DNA from: Prostheceraeus crozeri
Taxonomy: Eukaryota; Platyhelminthes; Polycladida; Euryleptidae
Length of the DNA stretch: 64,000 nt
Reading direction: 5' to 3'
Assembly: GCA_907163375.1 (NCBI GenBank)
Contig: CAJQUW010005337.1
Coordinates: 1 to 64,000 of the forward strand
The position numbers and the translations under genes were made by a program. This document shows, one piece after another, positions 23,465 to 33,343 of the stretch. The notes beneath the pieces were generated by a model that saw only the letters and a list, made by a program, of their open reading frames with translations, did no database searches and had not been told where the DNA came from. Positions within the stretch are counted from its first letter, which is position 1, and each line of letters opens with the position of its first letter.

Positions 23465-24231
23465 GGTCATTTTCAGATAAATGGGCCAATTCGATTTTGA
23501 AAATACGAAAAAATAAAGTATCTCAAAATTTCTCGTCCTATCAATATCTGATAAATACATGGTATGAAGGCGTCATCTGCAAAAAATTAGAACTAGGAAG
23601 TTCTTAGTTAAATTTTTACAGCATGTTGAAAATAACTATGAAAAACATTACGTAATATTAGCAAAAACAATTGAGATTCGAATGAATAGTGATAATATTC
23701 TGATTGACGTATTAGTTTCCATCTTAATTGTCAGTAAGAGGTTACTGAATACGTCTGAAGTGGTTTGATACTCTCTAGTGGTATTGCACCCTTTCCGTTT
23801 GAAGAAATATCATATTATATTAATGATTTTGACGGCACACTTATGTGTATTATTATAATTTCTAGTTATATGTAAGGTTAATACGTCAACAAAGGCATTA
23901 AAAAGCACTTTGAGCTACCATACAACGATACAACAACAAAATTTGGTCGTACAATTGGGCAATTCCCTCATAATCTAACTGAAGTCTTCGATAGGGCTTC
24001 AAGTTGAACGTGACGAATGTTACACGATTTGTATACGCTTATAATATTAGCCCAAATTAAGCATATCTTTTGTCAAGAATCAGTTATGGTATGTACACTA
24101 CGTAAGAGTACATGTCTTTAAGTAAAACAGATTCGTATTGCAGTGAATAAAAAATTCTATTAACTGTACATGCAAACATCAAAAGTACAAATTACTTGAA
24201 GTATTCATAATCGTATTCTCTTACAAGCCAG

Positions 24232-24792
24232 TTATTGATCAAGCTTCAACACTGTTTTGATATTGAAGACATATTCGCTCTTGATTACGATGCGAGTTTT
24301 GTCATTCAATGTACCATAAGCATATGAAAGCATTATTGAAAATCTCATTGTCTTGCGAGCCGTATTATTGTTTCGATATTTTTTCATTATTCTACCGGAA
24401 AGAATCCTACCTACACTGGATCCTTTCTTAGTACTATCCATTGAACGACTCTCTTTGATTTCAAATACTACTGACTCATTGAAAACTAAAGTTTTTATCA
24501 GATTTGGTGGCAAAGATGATGTTGATAAGCCGGCAGCTTGAAACTCATTTGTAAGTTTGGTCTTAGTTGAAGAATGTACTTGTGAGTCGAACCCACCAAA
24601 ATCAGTTTCCGTCATCACTTGCTTTTTTTGTGATACTTTTAATCGAGTTCTCTCAAGTTGCTTCTTTGTTCTATTATACTTCTGCTCCAATCGACCGTTT
24701 GTTCGAAGAAGTATTCTGATTTTCCTTCCAGCACGTGAATTGGCAAGTGAAATTCTCTTCCTGGTCATCTTCCTTCTATGATCCTCGACCTC
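24232..24792 (-). CDS. Transposon-encoded basic protein, last exon
   Basis: The exon is entered at an acceptor TTTTTTCAG next to 24792 and starts EVEDHRRKMTRKR. It contains a long Arg/Lys-rich helix (RKIRILLRTNGRLEQKYNRT and beyond), then a less biased region with GFDSQVHSS, SLPPNLIKTLVF and SSVGRILSGRIMKKY, and ends in KSEYVFNIKTVLKLDQ. About 187 residues with no stop. I do not recognise a catalytic fold. The long basic helix suggests DNA or RNA binding. Its neighbour exon lies at 24860-25065, separated by a 67-bp intron with GTAAGAAT donor. Confidence 0.55.
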   Translation of the reverse strand, partial: EVEDHRRKMTRKRISLANSRAGRKIRILLRTNGRLEQKYNRTKKQLERTRLKVSQKKQVMTETDFGGFDSQVHSSTKTKLTNEFQAAGLSTSSLPPNLIKTLVFNESVVFEIKESRSMDSTKKGSSVGRILSGRIMKKYRNNNTARKTMRFSIMLSYAYGTLNDKTRIVIKSEYVFNIKTVLKLDQ

Positions 24793-24859
24793 CTGAAAAA
24801 ATAAAAAAATCGAATTAACTCAGACAAAAATTATTAGACTATGGCATTTAAATTCTTAC

Positions 24860-25065
24860 CTTAAATTCTTCTTTACAATTTTTACTGCGATACTTTTGTA
24901 CACGTGATGCAACCGTTTTTCTCCTTTGTTTGAGCTTCCGTAAACCTAGAACACGAACAGGAACGTAGTTTTTCTTTTGTCTCTCGCGATTTTTTCTTTA
25001 TATGCTAAATCATGTTTCTTTTTTTCTCGGTATCTTTTTGAACATTCAGCAGGCGTCAGGGGCAT
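24860..25065 (-). CDS. Transposon-encoded basic protein, first coding exon
   Basis: It starts with ATG directly after a CAG acceptor at 25066-25068 and reads MPLTPAECSKRYREKKKHD, a Lys/Arg-rich start with a PAE-x-x-x-RYREK pattern that I have an impression of from other transposon-encoded proteins. A single frame change within AGACAAAAGAAAAACTACG near 24970 separates this from the rest (VPVRVLGLRKLKQRRKTV, then YRSKNCKEEFK), which ends at the GTAAGAAT donor. A further 5' non-coding exon may end at the GTAAGTAG near 25665. This copy is therefore probably dead. Confidence 0.5.
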
Positions 25066-25925
25066 CTGAAATGAGAAAAATCATTATTTATATGATACAA
25101 TATAAAAACAATACAGTTAAAGAAAGATTAACTAGATTTCTCTGATTCTGTAACATTCGTCACGTGACGAATGTTACCGTGACGAATGTTACATATTTAT
25201 AGTTTGTCTAAGATTGTGAAAAAACTTAAAACATTTCAGTCCGTTCAAAAAGTGCTATTACGAGATGTCATAAAGATCAATGTTTTACGAAAATATTGAT
25301 ATTCTTGCATAAGCTTATCTATGTCAAATCTCCGTGACGAATGTTATGTTCTTAACCAATCTACCTGACTTGCCCTAAAACAATAACGTTTGTCTGGTTT
25401 TTCACTTATTTCTTGTCAAAAAAGTAAATAGATTTTATTTCTACACTTGTTGGACTTCAGAAAAATGTACATAGATTGTTTCTAACACAAGTTTATAAAC
25501 ATGTTGAATGGAATTATTGTTATGGTGACGAATGTTGCACCAAAGTTGGTGACATGTACTCTATGACGGATTTTTTCAATGAAAGTGGAGATCTGATATT
25601 AACTTAATCACTTAATCAATCTACGATACGTGTAAAGAAAGTTTGTACATCACAGAAACTACTTACCTCAACTGATGCTCGTCAGGTTGGCCGCGAAATT
25701 GCAAACTATAGCTGGTGACATTCACTTTTCATGCCGATTGACGTCGACATCGAGCTACAGCAACCAATAAACGAACGCTAAGCGAATTCTTCCCTAACGT
25801 CGGAAGTGGGTGAGGTGGTTATCTGACATTGACAGTAGAAGAAACAGAATCGATAGTTAATCTAATGAATAAAGTACTGGTGACACGATTTTCACGAATT
25901 AGCCCATTTATCTGAAAATGACCCA

Positions 25926-26714
25926 TTAGATACCAAAGTTGTACGATCTCAAGACAATAGTTTCCATACGGGCTTTTATTCCAAAGACCTTCACAGCAAT
26001 CATATAATGCCATGGGAGAGTTGGGTGCCGTGGCAGAGAAAGATAAACCTGCTACGTACAGAGTGTCTGCGAGTACATCGCAATTGTTCCACCATGAGCA
26101 AGATCAAAGATGGACTATATTTTATGAAAAAAAGATTTCTAGCAAACGGGTACTCTTTAGATATTGTTGAACGATACATGAAGCCTAAACCAATGAATGA
26201 AAGCAAAAGAAGACATAGAAAAGAAGCAAACAGAAAACAAATATATTTAAGGGTACCGTTCATTAATGATTTCCAGGCAACTAAGATAAGAAAAGAGTTT
26301 AAAAGTTTCCAGCATCATTTGTTTGATTTGAAGCCAGTATTTGTGACCCAGCCTAATTTGAAAAGAAGTGTTTCATTTAAAGAAAAAATATTTTGTACTA
26401 GTAATTGTTTGTGTAAGAATAATAATTTTTGTTACATGAAAAATGTTGTTTATCAGTTGACATGTAATTTGTGTGAAAGTTTTTATATCGGTGAGACTTT
26501 TCGTTCTTTTCGTCAACGTATGCATGAGCACCTTACAACTGATTCAAGTTTATTTCATAAACATTTTGTTAAAACTCATGGTATGTTACCTGACCTTTCA
26601 TTTGTGACCCCTTTTATTTTAAAGCGAGGATTTGCTAATACGATTGAGCGGAAGATATCAGAGAAGGATTTCATTTCTAAGTATCGCCCAGATATCAATG
26701 TTTATTTAGTATGA
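25926..26714 (+). pseudogene. Penelope-like RT thumb and GIY-YIG endonuclease, C-terminal part
   Basis: Continuation of the interrupted Penelope-like protein after the transposon. From 26007 an open frame of 235 residues carries the basic RRHRKEANRKQ, CTSNCLCKNNNFC, YQLTCNLCESFYIGETF and SEKDFISKYRPDINVYLV. It differs from the left arm by about one residue (KIFC against KLFC), so the inverted pair is recent or homogenised. In this family the nuclease provides target nicking. Confidence 0.85.
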
Positions 26715-26925
26715 GAAGTAGGACCTCTGAGTTATTTGTGTTTGAATTTTGTACTATGTTAGTTGTTTGTAAGATAATTTGCCCACTGTCAGTGTGATTT
26801 CATACCCTTGAGAAAGGGACATTCGAAAATTTGGGAGTATTATATAATTTATTGACCTAAGACGTCCATTTTTTCATTACATCTACCATATAACATCATA
26901 TCTTGAGTTACCTACCACGAAAGCA

Positions 26926-27786
26926 GTGAGGCTATCTTGCTTGGATTTAACGAAGGCATTCGATAAGCTGAATCATCACTCTTTGCTAAACCATTTGATT
27001 GACGGAAATGTAAATCAAGGTTTCATTACATGGCTGCAAAGTTATTTGGACAACCGCACTCAACGTCTTAAATTGAATGGTATTTATGGTCCGACTACTA
27101 AAATAACATCAGGAATTCCCCAAGGATCAATTTTAGGTCCCTTTCTGTTCGCTGCCTTTATGGGGTCTCTACGTGTGTCACCAGAATCATCCATGATTAT
27201 TTACGCTGATGATGTTACTCTTATTGAGCCAATTTCTCGCGATCTCATACCGAACAATCTGGGGCATGTACAGGAATGGATCAATGCCAAGGAGATGAAA
27301 CTAAATCTTGAGAAATCTTCGCAGATGATTTTCTGTCATGGAGAACAATTTGATATCATATATCCGAATATCAAGGTTTCAGATACCGTGACAATTTTGG
27401 GTATTCACTGGAGCAAGAATTTAACATGGGATCTTCATTTCAGCGAAATGTTGAAACTTGCATCGCAAAGACTCTACGTAATTCGAACGTGAAAGCCCCT
27501 TGTGTCTTCTGATCAGCTCATCATTGTGTATAATTCACTGCTATACAATCTTTTACTCTATGCCGCTCCTCTGTTCTCTTGGCTTTCAAAATGTATCGAG
27601 ATAAAATTACAGAGATTTCATAATCGTGCTCACCGCCTGATTTGCGGTAAAGACTGTACCTGTGACAAGTTTCCTTTGTTTTCTGTCGTTCTGAAAGACC
27701 GCGCATCTTCATTTTTCAAGAAATGTGAAGTAAACGAGGAGCATCCATCCATTGCATCATTTGATTCCTCCTCGAATGTTACGTAG
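26926..27786 (+). pseudogene. LINE-A (or relative) RT catalytic part
   Basis: The frame reads LDLTKAFDKLNHHSLLNHL, GIPQGSILGPFLF, IYADDVTL (the YADD box), NAKEMKLNLEKS and VTILGIHWSKNLTWDLHF. One in-frame stop at 27490-27492 separates it from the thumb part (27502-27786), with YNSLLYNLLLYAAPLFSWL and RFHNRAHRLICG. All are in the order of CR1/Jockey-group RTs. It abuts the Penelope-like 3' end on the left and its own 3' tail on the right. Confidence 0.8.
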
Positions 27787-27988
27787 CGGTCATTTGTGTC
27801 TCCCAAATGTTAAAACTGCCAGAAGACTCCATTCATTCATACCTTGGATGTGTGTTGTCATGAATGAAGGTGTGTAACATTTTCCAATTGTGATTTTGTA
27901 TTTTCCTTTTCTCCGGTCTTTTATTTGTGACTTGTATATTGATGTATTTAATGATTTTCAGTATGAGAAATAAACACTTACTTACTTA

Positions 27989-29416
27989 CTCCAGATGTCA
28001 AACAGAATTACTAGAAAAACTACCTGTGAACAAGTCCTCGCCAGACATGCATACAATTCTTTACAAAAGTGCAGCCTCTCAACTTGCCAAGTCTATATTC
28101 CTGCTTATTCGAGAATCTATCTCGACAGGAAAAGTTCCTTTAATTTGGAAGACGTCTTGTGTGACCCCCGTCCCTAAAGTTTCCAATCGTACAATGAACG
28201 ATATTCGTCCTATTTCTCTGATGGGAATACCCGGAAAGCTGCTGGAACAAGTTATTTTGCGATCACTGAAAGAGTCGTTTATCGGAGACTATGGGCCTCA
28301 TCAATTTGGCTTCCGGCCAGTCTTCTACCTGCTGCGCCTTGATTTCTCTGCATAATTACGTGACATCCTGCCTTGATAATCCTGAGACTGTTGGTGCCAT
28401 CATCATAGCTTATGACTATTCAAAAGCTTTTGACACTCTAAGACACGATGTGATTATTGCAAAGCTCATAGAATTGAGATATCCCTCTAGTTTCATTAAA
28501 TGGCTAGTGGACTATTTTCATGAACGGAAGCAATGTGGTAAGATTGGTAGTACGTGTAGTGGAATCGTTGACGTGACTTCGGGTGCCCCACAAGGGTCAA
28601 TTTTGGGACCCTTCCTTTACAGCATTGCGACAAGCTCCTTTACTTCTACATCTGATAACTGTCACATCGTCAAATATGCAGATGACACTACGATCTGCTT
28701 CCCGGTGTATCGTTCCAACAATGCTCATATTTTTCATGTTCATGAACAACTGCTAGAGTGGTCAGCAAGCATGGACCTGAAGATAAACGAAAGTAAATGT
28801 AAAAGCTTGACTATTTCCAAGACTACAAATACCGCTCCTATCCAAATTCTGAATGTTAAATCTGTCGACGCTCTATGTGTGCTCGGAGTTTACTTCAACT
28901 CAAAAGGAACTTGGTCTTCACATATTGACAATGTTATCAAGACTGCTTCCAGGAGATTTTACGTCCTAAGAATGCTGCGCCCGTTACTGTCCAATGACAA
29001 TTTGAAAGTTGTATATTTCAGTCAGGTCCGCTCCATAATGGATTATTGTAGTCCTCTGTTCATGGGGTTATCGGTTTCGGACTCAAAGAGATTAGACGGT
29101 GTGCAGAGGAGGTTTCATAAATTGTTGTGTGGCAAGGCATGCAGCTGCGCAATTCTGCCCCCTTTGGAAGGTCGACGACGTTCACAATCACTAAAGCTAT
29201 TGAATTCAATCCAACAGAAAAATCATATTCTACATGACCTTCTCCCGAACATGTCCGTATCTGGCAAATTCTTACTGCCTTCAAGACATGCCGTCAGACA
29301 CAGCCGAACTTTCATTCTTTTCATTTGTTCAATTTTTAACTCGCTTCATGCACGATGACTTCTACTATGTGAATTCCTTTGTAAAGACCGATTTCTATTC
29401 TGATGAAATATACGCT
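27989..29416 (+). mobile_element. LINE-B, 3' piece (CR1-like RT)
   Basis: It begins in the RT fingers immediately after the ACTT tail of LINE-A. Frame 1 to about 28310 has PLIWKTSCVTPVPKV, DIRPISLMGIPGKLLEQ and PHQFGFRP. After a frame change, the frame to 29358 has AYDYSKAFDTLRHDV, GAPQGSILGPFLY, YADDTTICF, NESKCKSLTI and VLGVYFNSKGTW, then the thumb and the C-terminal Cys segment. An ATT-rich 3' tail starts near 29416. The likely 5' part is at 13765-14280, more than 13 kb away. Confidence 0.75.
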
Positions 29417-29450
29417 TATTATTATTATTATTTTTATTTTTTTTTTTTTG
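29417..29450 (+). repeat. ATT microsatellite / poly-T at LINE junction
   Basis: TTATTATTATTATT followed by T-rich sequence. It joins the LINE-B tail to the 3' end of the minus-strand R4/Dong-like LINE, whose other side is flanked by a longer ATT run at 33298-33344. Confidence 0.8.
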
Positions 29451-29496
29451 GTACACGACTCTTACGAGCCGGAGCATTTCTCAAGATCTCGGAATC

Positions 29497-32400
29497 CTAC
29501 CAGGATTCAGGGAGATCTAGAGTTCGTCTGAGAAGATAGGCACTGCCAAGCAGGGCGGCCTTCTGCAACTGAGGTACATGATGGTGTCCGGGTATTTCTT
29601 TCAGGTACTTTGTCAAGTTACCTGTGTGGGCCCCAAGTGCTCCGATCACTACAGGGATACACTTCGTCCTGATATTCCACAACTTCTGCACTTCCATTTT
29701 CAGGTCTTGGTATTTCGTGATTTTCTCCTTTTCTTTATTGCATATATTCCGGTCTTCTGGGACTGCTATATCTATTATAACTCCGGTCTTCTTCTCTTTG
29801 TCAACTACCACTATGTCCGGCCTTCTTGCAGTGATCCTTCTGTCAGTTCTTATCTCAAAGTCCCACAGGATCTTTACCGTACTATTTTCTATGACGGGCT
29901 CAGGCACGTGCTGCCATGGTTCGGGCGACACGGGCAAGTCGTAGTGTAGGCAGATGTCGCGGTGGATTATTCTTGCGACTTCATTATGACGGTTGATGTA
30001 TTCGGTTCCAGCCAACTTCGAACATCCAGCTAAGATATGAGCTACTGTCTCATCTGCGTTCTTGCACATCCTGCATTTTGCGTCAGTGCTTGTCTTCATT
30101 ATGTAAGTTGCATGTGCTTTCGTATTTAAGGCTTGATCTTGGGCAGCGACCAGTAGTGCTTCCGTCTCAATCTTCAGCTTGACTGTTCGTAGCCAGCTGT
30201 AGCATGCCTTCCTTGATGTTATTTCTTTCATCTGCCGTTCGTATTGGCCATGCATTGCTTTCTCTCTCCACTTTTGGTACCGATCTTCAATCCTCTTCTT
30301 TTTTCCAATCATCTGTTGTTTCTTCTTGTTGGCGATACAGGTCACTTGATTGCGCCACCGCCAGCAGTGGGTCATCAACAACGTTGTGCAAGTGTTCTGT
30401 AAGGCTTCGATTTTCTTGCTCTACTATGTCGGTCAGGTTCTTCAAGCCTCTTCCTCTCCGATCCCGCGGTAAGTAGAGGCGATCCACGCCTGCTCTTGGG
30501 TGCAGCCCGCCGTACATGTTCATTATCTGGCGAGTCTTGCGGTTCAGTTCATCAAGCTCCTGGACTCTCCATTTCACCACTCCTCCTGTGTAGCTGATGA
30601 CAGGCACTGCGAAAGTATTTATTGCCTCGATCTTGTGCATTGCGTATAGCTTTGACTTCATTACACTCCTCAGCCTTTTCTTGTACTCGGCGATTGCTTG
30701 TGCCTTTGCTGTGTCATCTAGGTTGGTGTGGTGTTGCGGGATTCCAAGGTACTTGTATCCTTCTTCATTCACGTCTTGAATATTGCCTCCATCTGTCTCT
30801 AGTCCATCAGTGTGAATTGTCTGGCCTCTATGGGTGATGAGACGTGCGCATTTACTGATTCCAAATCGCATGCTGATGTCATCGCTGAAGATCTTGACAG
30901 CATTGATTAAGGCGTTTATGTCACTTTCTGTCCTTCCGTACAACTTCACATCATCCATGTAAAGGAGGTGGTTCACTCGTTGTCCTGATGTTAATTTGTA
31001 GGCTTGCTGCATCTGTCCTAGGACATCGCTGAGTGGGTTCATCGCCAGACAGAAGAGCAGCGGGGACAGTGAATCCCCTTGGAAGATGCCTCTTTTGATC
31101 TGCACCATTCCTATGTCTTCATTGGCATGTGTTAGCTTCGTCTTCCAGATTGTCATTGATACAGCAACAACTTCTTGTATGGCCTTGTCGATCTTGTACA
31201 TATCTAGACATTTGGTTATCCAGGAGTGTGGGATGGAGTCAAATGCCTTGCGATAGTCGATCCAAGCCATTGCCAGGTTCTTCTTTCGCCTTTTGCTTTC
31301 ACTTGTAATTGTTCGGTCTATGGCCAGCTGTTCTTTGGTTCCCCTGCATTTCGGTCGGCATCCTTTCTGTTCGTGGTGCATTATATTGTTTGCTTCGACA
31401 TGTCCGTTGATCTTGCTTGCAACGATCCCACTGAACAACTTCCACATGGTTGGGAGGCAGGTAATCGGTCTGAAGTTGTCGGGGCGTGGTGGTTTGCTTT
31501 CATCTTTGTGTATAAGTACGGTTCTTCCTGTGACCATCCATTCTGGTATTGAGGTAGGTTCTCTAAGAGCTCGTTGTAGCACGTGGTTAGTCTTGAGTGC
31601 AAGCTCTTTAGCTTCTTAATCCAGAAAGCTTGAACCTTGTCCGGACCTGGTGCTTTCCAATTTGCCATGCTGGTTAGTTTGTACTGCATGTCAGTATCGG
31701 ATATCGACACACTAGCTTGGTTTTGTATGCTATCACACTTGTCTTCTACCTCGTCCAACCATTCAGCATTCTCATTGTGGCACACTTCTGACTCCCATAT
31801 GTTTTTCCAGTATTCCATTACTTCATTCTTGTCTTTTAGACTCTCTTCATGCGCTTCTTGACCTCTCAACTTTCGATACACCTTCTTAGGATTGTGTAGG
31901 AATAGCTTGTTGATTCTGAACTGTTCGTTTCTATCTTCATACCTCTTCAATCGATGACTTATTGCTGTTAGACGCTGTTTCGCATCTTCATACACTTCAT
32001 TGGTGCTTCTTGTGTCCATACGATATTTGCGCAGCATGTAGTGGGGTAATCTTCCATTGCATTCCATATACGACTTTAATTGACTGATTTCTCTCCTCAG
32101 TGTTTCAATTTGCTTCTGTAGTCGTCGTTTCCATGGTGGTATACGTTTACCTTGGACCTGGTTGCTTGAGTATACCAGCTCTTCCGTCACCTTCGCAGCT
32201 GAATATATCAGTGTGTTAAGTTCGGTTATGCTGTTGGTCGGACTGCTTCTTGTCACGAATTCGATTTGTTCAAGCAACTTCCTTGTCTCCTTATTGACAG
32301 GTATCTTCCTTATATTCACTCGGTTTTCGAGAGTTGCATATTTTTCAATGTATTCGGTAATTCGGAGCTTTGATTGTAGTTCTTCAACAGATAGTGGTCT

Positions 32401-32878
32401 TTCTGATATTTCAACGTTCACGTCTTGTGTTGCTGTGTCTTCTTCCTCTTCTTCGTCGTGACTGGAAGGCATGCTATTATTGTTTTCTTCAATTTCTTCA
32501 TTATCATCGACTCCTGGCTGTGATATTCGGTTTGCAATTTCTTGTATGTCATGACAGGTCATCAAGTTATTCTTCACAATTGATCGCTTTTGATTTAGGA
32601 GTCCTTGTTTTGTCACGGTTGTGTCTGGATGCATCTGTTTCCATACAGTGTATATCGTGCATGCGCTTGCGATATCCTCTTTCGTCCGGACGACTTTTGA
32701 AGTAGCTCTCAATTACTTGGGCGTTGTTGGCATGTGACCATTTTCTTCTCTGACGTTTGCAATGTTCGTTCTCTCCAGTAGCCCTACCGCTTGAACGTCC
32801 TGGATTCCCAACATTCAACGCAGGCCTTGGTAACCCGGGCGACGCCTGTTCCGGTATGACAATTGATTGATTCTCCAT
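29497..32878 (-). pseudogene. R4/Dong-like LINE ORF: DNA-binding, RT, CCHC and REL endonuclease
   Basis: Four overlapping frames follow in order: 32567-32878, 31381-32712, 30287-31582 and 29497-30381. The reading frame changes near 32640, 31500 and 30330. N-terminal: KRQRRKWSHANNAQVIESYF, a basic Myb-like start. Next: an acidic linker, then GPDKVQAFWIKKL and FRPITCLPTMWKLFSG. RT core: WIDYRKAFDSIPHSWI, RGIFQGDSLSPLLFCLAMNP and LLYMDDVKLYG (MDD in place of ADD). C-terminal: a CRMC...H...C zinc knuckle (KCRMCKNADETVAHILAGC), then RRPDIVVVDKEKKTGVIIDI with the PD..D..K pattern of the restriction-like nuclease. The spliceless single-ORF layout is typical of this group. Confidence 0.8.
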
Positions 32879-33028
32879 TCATTGGGTATTGGGCGGGCAT
32901 AGCGAGATTAAGGAGTTCACCACTTCGAACCCCCGGCAAGGCACTTATGGGTTACTTAGATGTTAGTAGTCCCTACTTAGGTCCCTATATATCATTATTA
33001 ATGCAGCCTTCACGTTACCACTTTATTA

Positions 33029-33075
33029 GACCTCCAAGTAGCTGGATTACAGGCGCTTGCCAAAGCACCCGGTCG
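33029..33075 (-). repeat. 7SL/Alu-domain-like segment, copy 2
   Basis: On the minus strand this reads CCGGGTGCTTTGGCAAGCGC then CTGTAATCCAGCTACTTGG. It lines up with the conserved SRP RNA Alu-domain text CCTGTAGTCCCAGCTACT preceded by GCCGGGCGCGGTGGC. It lies within the upstream region of the R4/Dong-like LINE. Confidence 0.5.
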
Positions 33076-33163
33076 GGCTGAGACATAGTATAATGGTTAT
33101 ATTATATATTGGAATTAATAGGTGTTTATATAGTTAATAGGTGACTGGATCCATCATCAAGGG

Positions 33164-33209
33164 CCTCCAGGTAGCTGGATTACAGGTGCTAGCCACACAC
33201 CCGGCCGAA
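33164..33209 (-). repeat. 7SL/Alu-domain-like segment, copy 1
   Basis: On the minus strand: GGCCGGGTGTGTGGCTAGCA then CCTGTAATCCAGCTACCTGG. This is the closer of two copies to the SRP RNA Alu domain. Both copies are preceded by CAGTCACYTATTAA-type sequence or lie beside it, so a unit seems duplicated. Confidence 0.5.
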
Positions 33210-33223
33210 ATTAATAAGTGACT

Positions 33224-33291
33224 GGGAGCGGGTTCGAACCCAGGCACGTCTGGACCATAGCCAGAGACAGTAACCACTGTGCCACCCGCTC
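33224..33291 (-). promoter_or_regulatory. tRNA-like head with A and B boxes
   Basis: The minus strand starts GAGCGGGTGGCACAGTGGTT (A box TGGCACAGTGG) and ends GGGTTCGAACCCGCTC (B box). GAGCGGG can pair with CCCGCTC, and TCTGG/CCAGA encloses a 7-nt anticodon-like loop. The 68-nt length leaves no room for a separate T-arm strand, so this is a tRNA-derived SINE-type head, not a working tRNA. Confidence 0.65.
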
Positions 33292-33297
33292 GCTATC

Positions 33298-33343
<46 letters not shown>

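Larger units (their letters stand above)
23465..25925 (-). mobile_element. DNA transposon of unassigned family, TTAG duplication
   Basis: Ends share an inverted GGTCATTTTCAGATAAATGG (left from 23465, right ending near 25925). TTAG is present on both sides (23461-23464 and 25926-25929). The empty site, with a single copy of this sequence, survives in the left Penelope arm at 18084-18087, which confirms the boundaries. GTGACGAATGTTAC recurs inside near 24011, 25160, 25176, 25332 and 25525, possible binding sites. It encodes a spliced basic protein on the minus strand. I cannot assign a superfamily. Confidence 0.85.
21892..26893 (+). mobile_element. Penelope-like element, main copy (right arm), interrupted
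   Basis: The coding region starts about 21892 and is cut at 23464 by a 2.46-kb DNA transposon; it resumes at 25926 and stops at 26714. The 3' region to 26893 mirrors the left arm end, including ATTTATTGACC-type sequence and GGTAGATGTAATGAAAAAAT inverted. A TATA-like TATATAAT and a hairpin-forming pair (TCCTCTGATT and AATCAGAGGA) lie at about 21936-21996. C-terminal GIY-YIG places it among the classical endonuclease-bearing Penelope-like elements. Confidence 0.85.
14285..27988 (+). mobile_element. LINE-A (CR1-like), interrupted by a 9.7-kb insertion complex
   Basis: Parts in order: upstream region with a tRNA-like segment (14655-14720), ORF1 (14731-15469), endonuclease and RT start (15528-17147), an inserted Penelope-like complex (about 17130-26893), RT catalytic part and thumb (26926-27786), and a 3' region ending AATAAACACTTACTTACTTACT at about 27985. 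The ACTT tail supports a true LINE 3' end. The two RT halves do not read as one sequence across the insertion: at the aligned position the left has SPLTYVVMVD and the right KAVRLSCLD with equal spacing. They may therefore derive from two related copies. Several frame breaks make it inactive. Confidence 0.7.
29433..33297 (-). mobile_element. R4/Dong-like LINE inserted in an ATT microsatellite
   Basis: A minus-strand LINE of about 3.86 kb lies between two ATT/TAA runs. It has one long ORF, broken in about three places, with an RT followed by a C-terminal restriction-like endonuclease. The Dong and R4 group is known for this layout and for some members inserting in TAA repeats. The 5' region (32880-33297) has a tRNA-like head and two 7SL-like segments. 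The 3' end has an A-rich tail (29437-29450 on the minus strand). Confidence 0.75.

Noticed and set aside
23465-23607. C-terminal end of the Penelope-like frame
   Set aside because: This stretch belongs to the inserted DNA transposon; the left arm shows the genuine continuation.
31226-32712. Plus-strand frames over the R4/Dong-like LINE
   Set aside because: They are antisense shadows of the minus-strand RT, which has the recognisable motifs.
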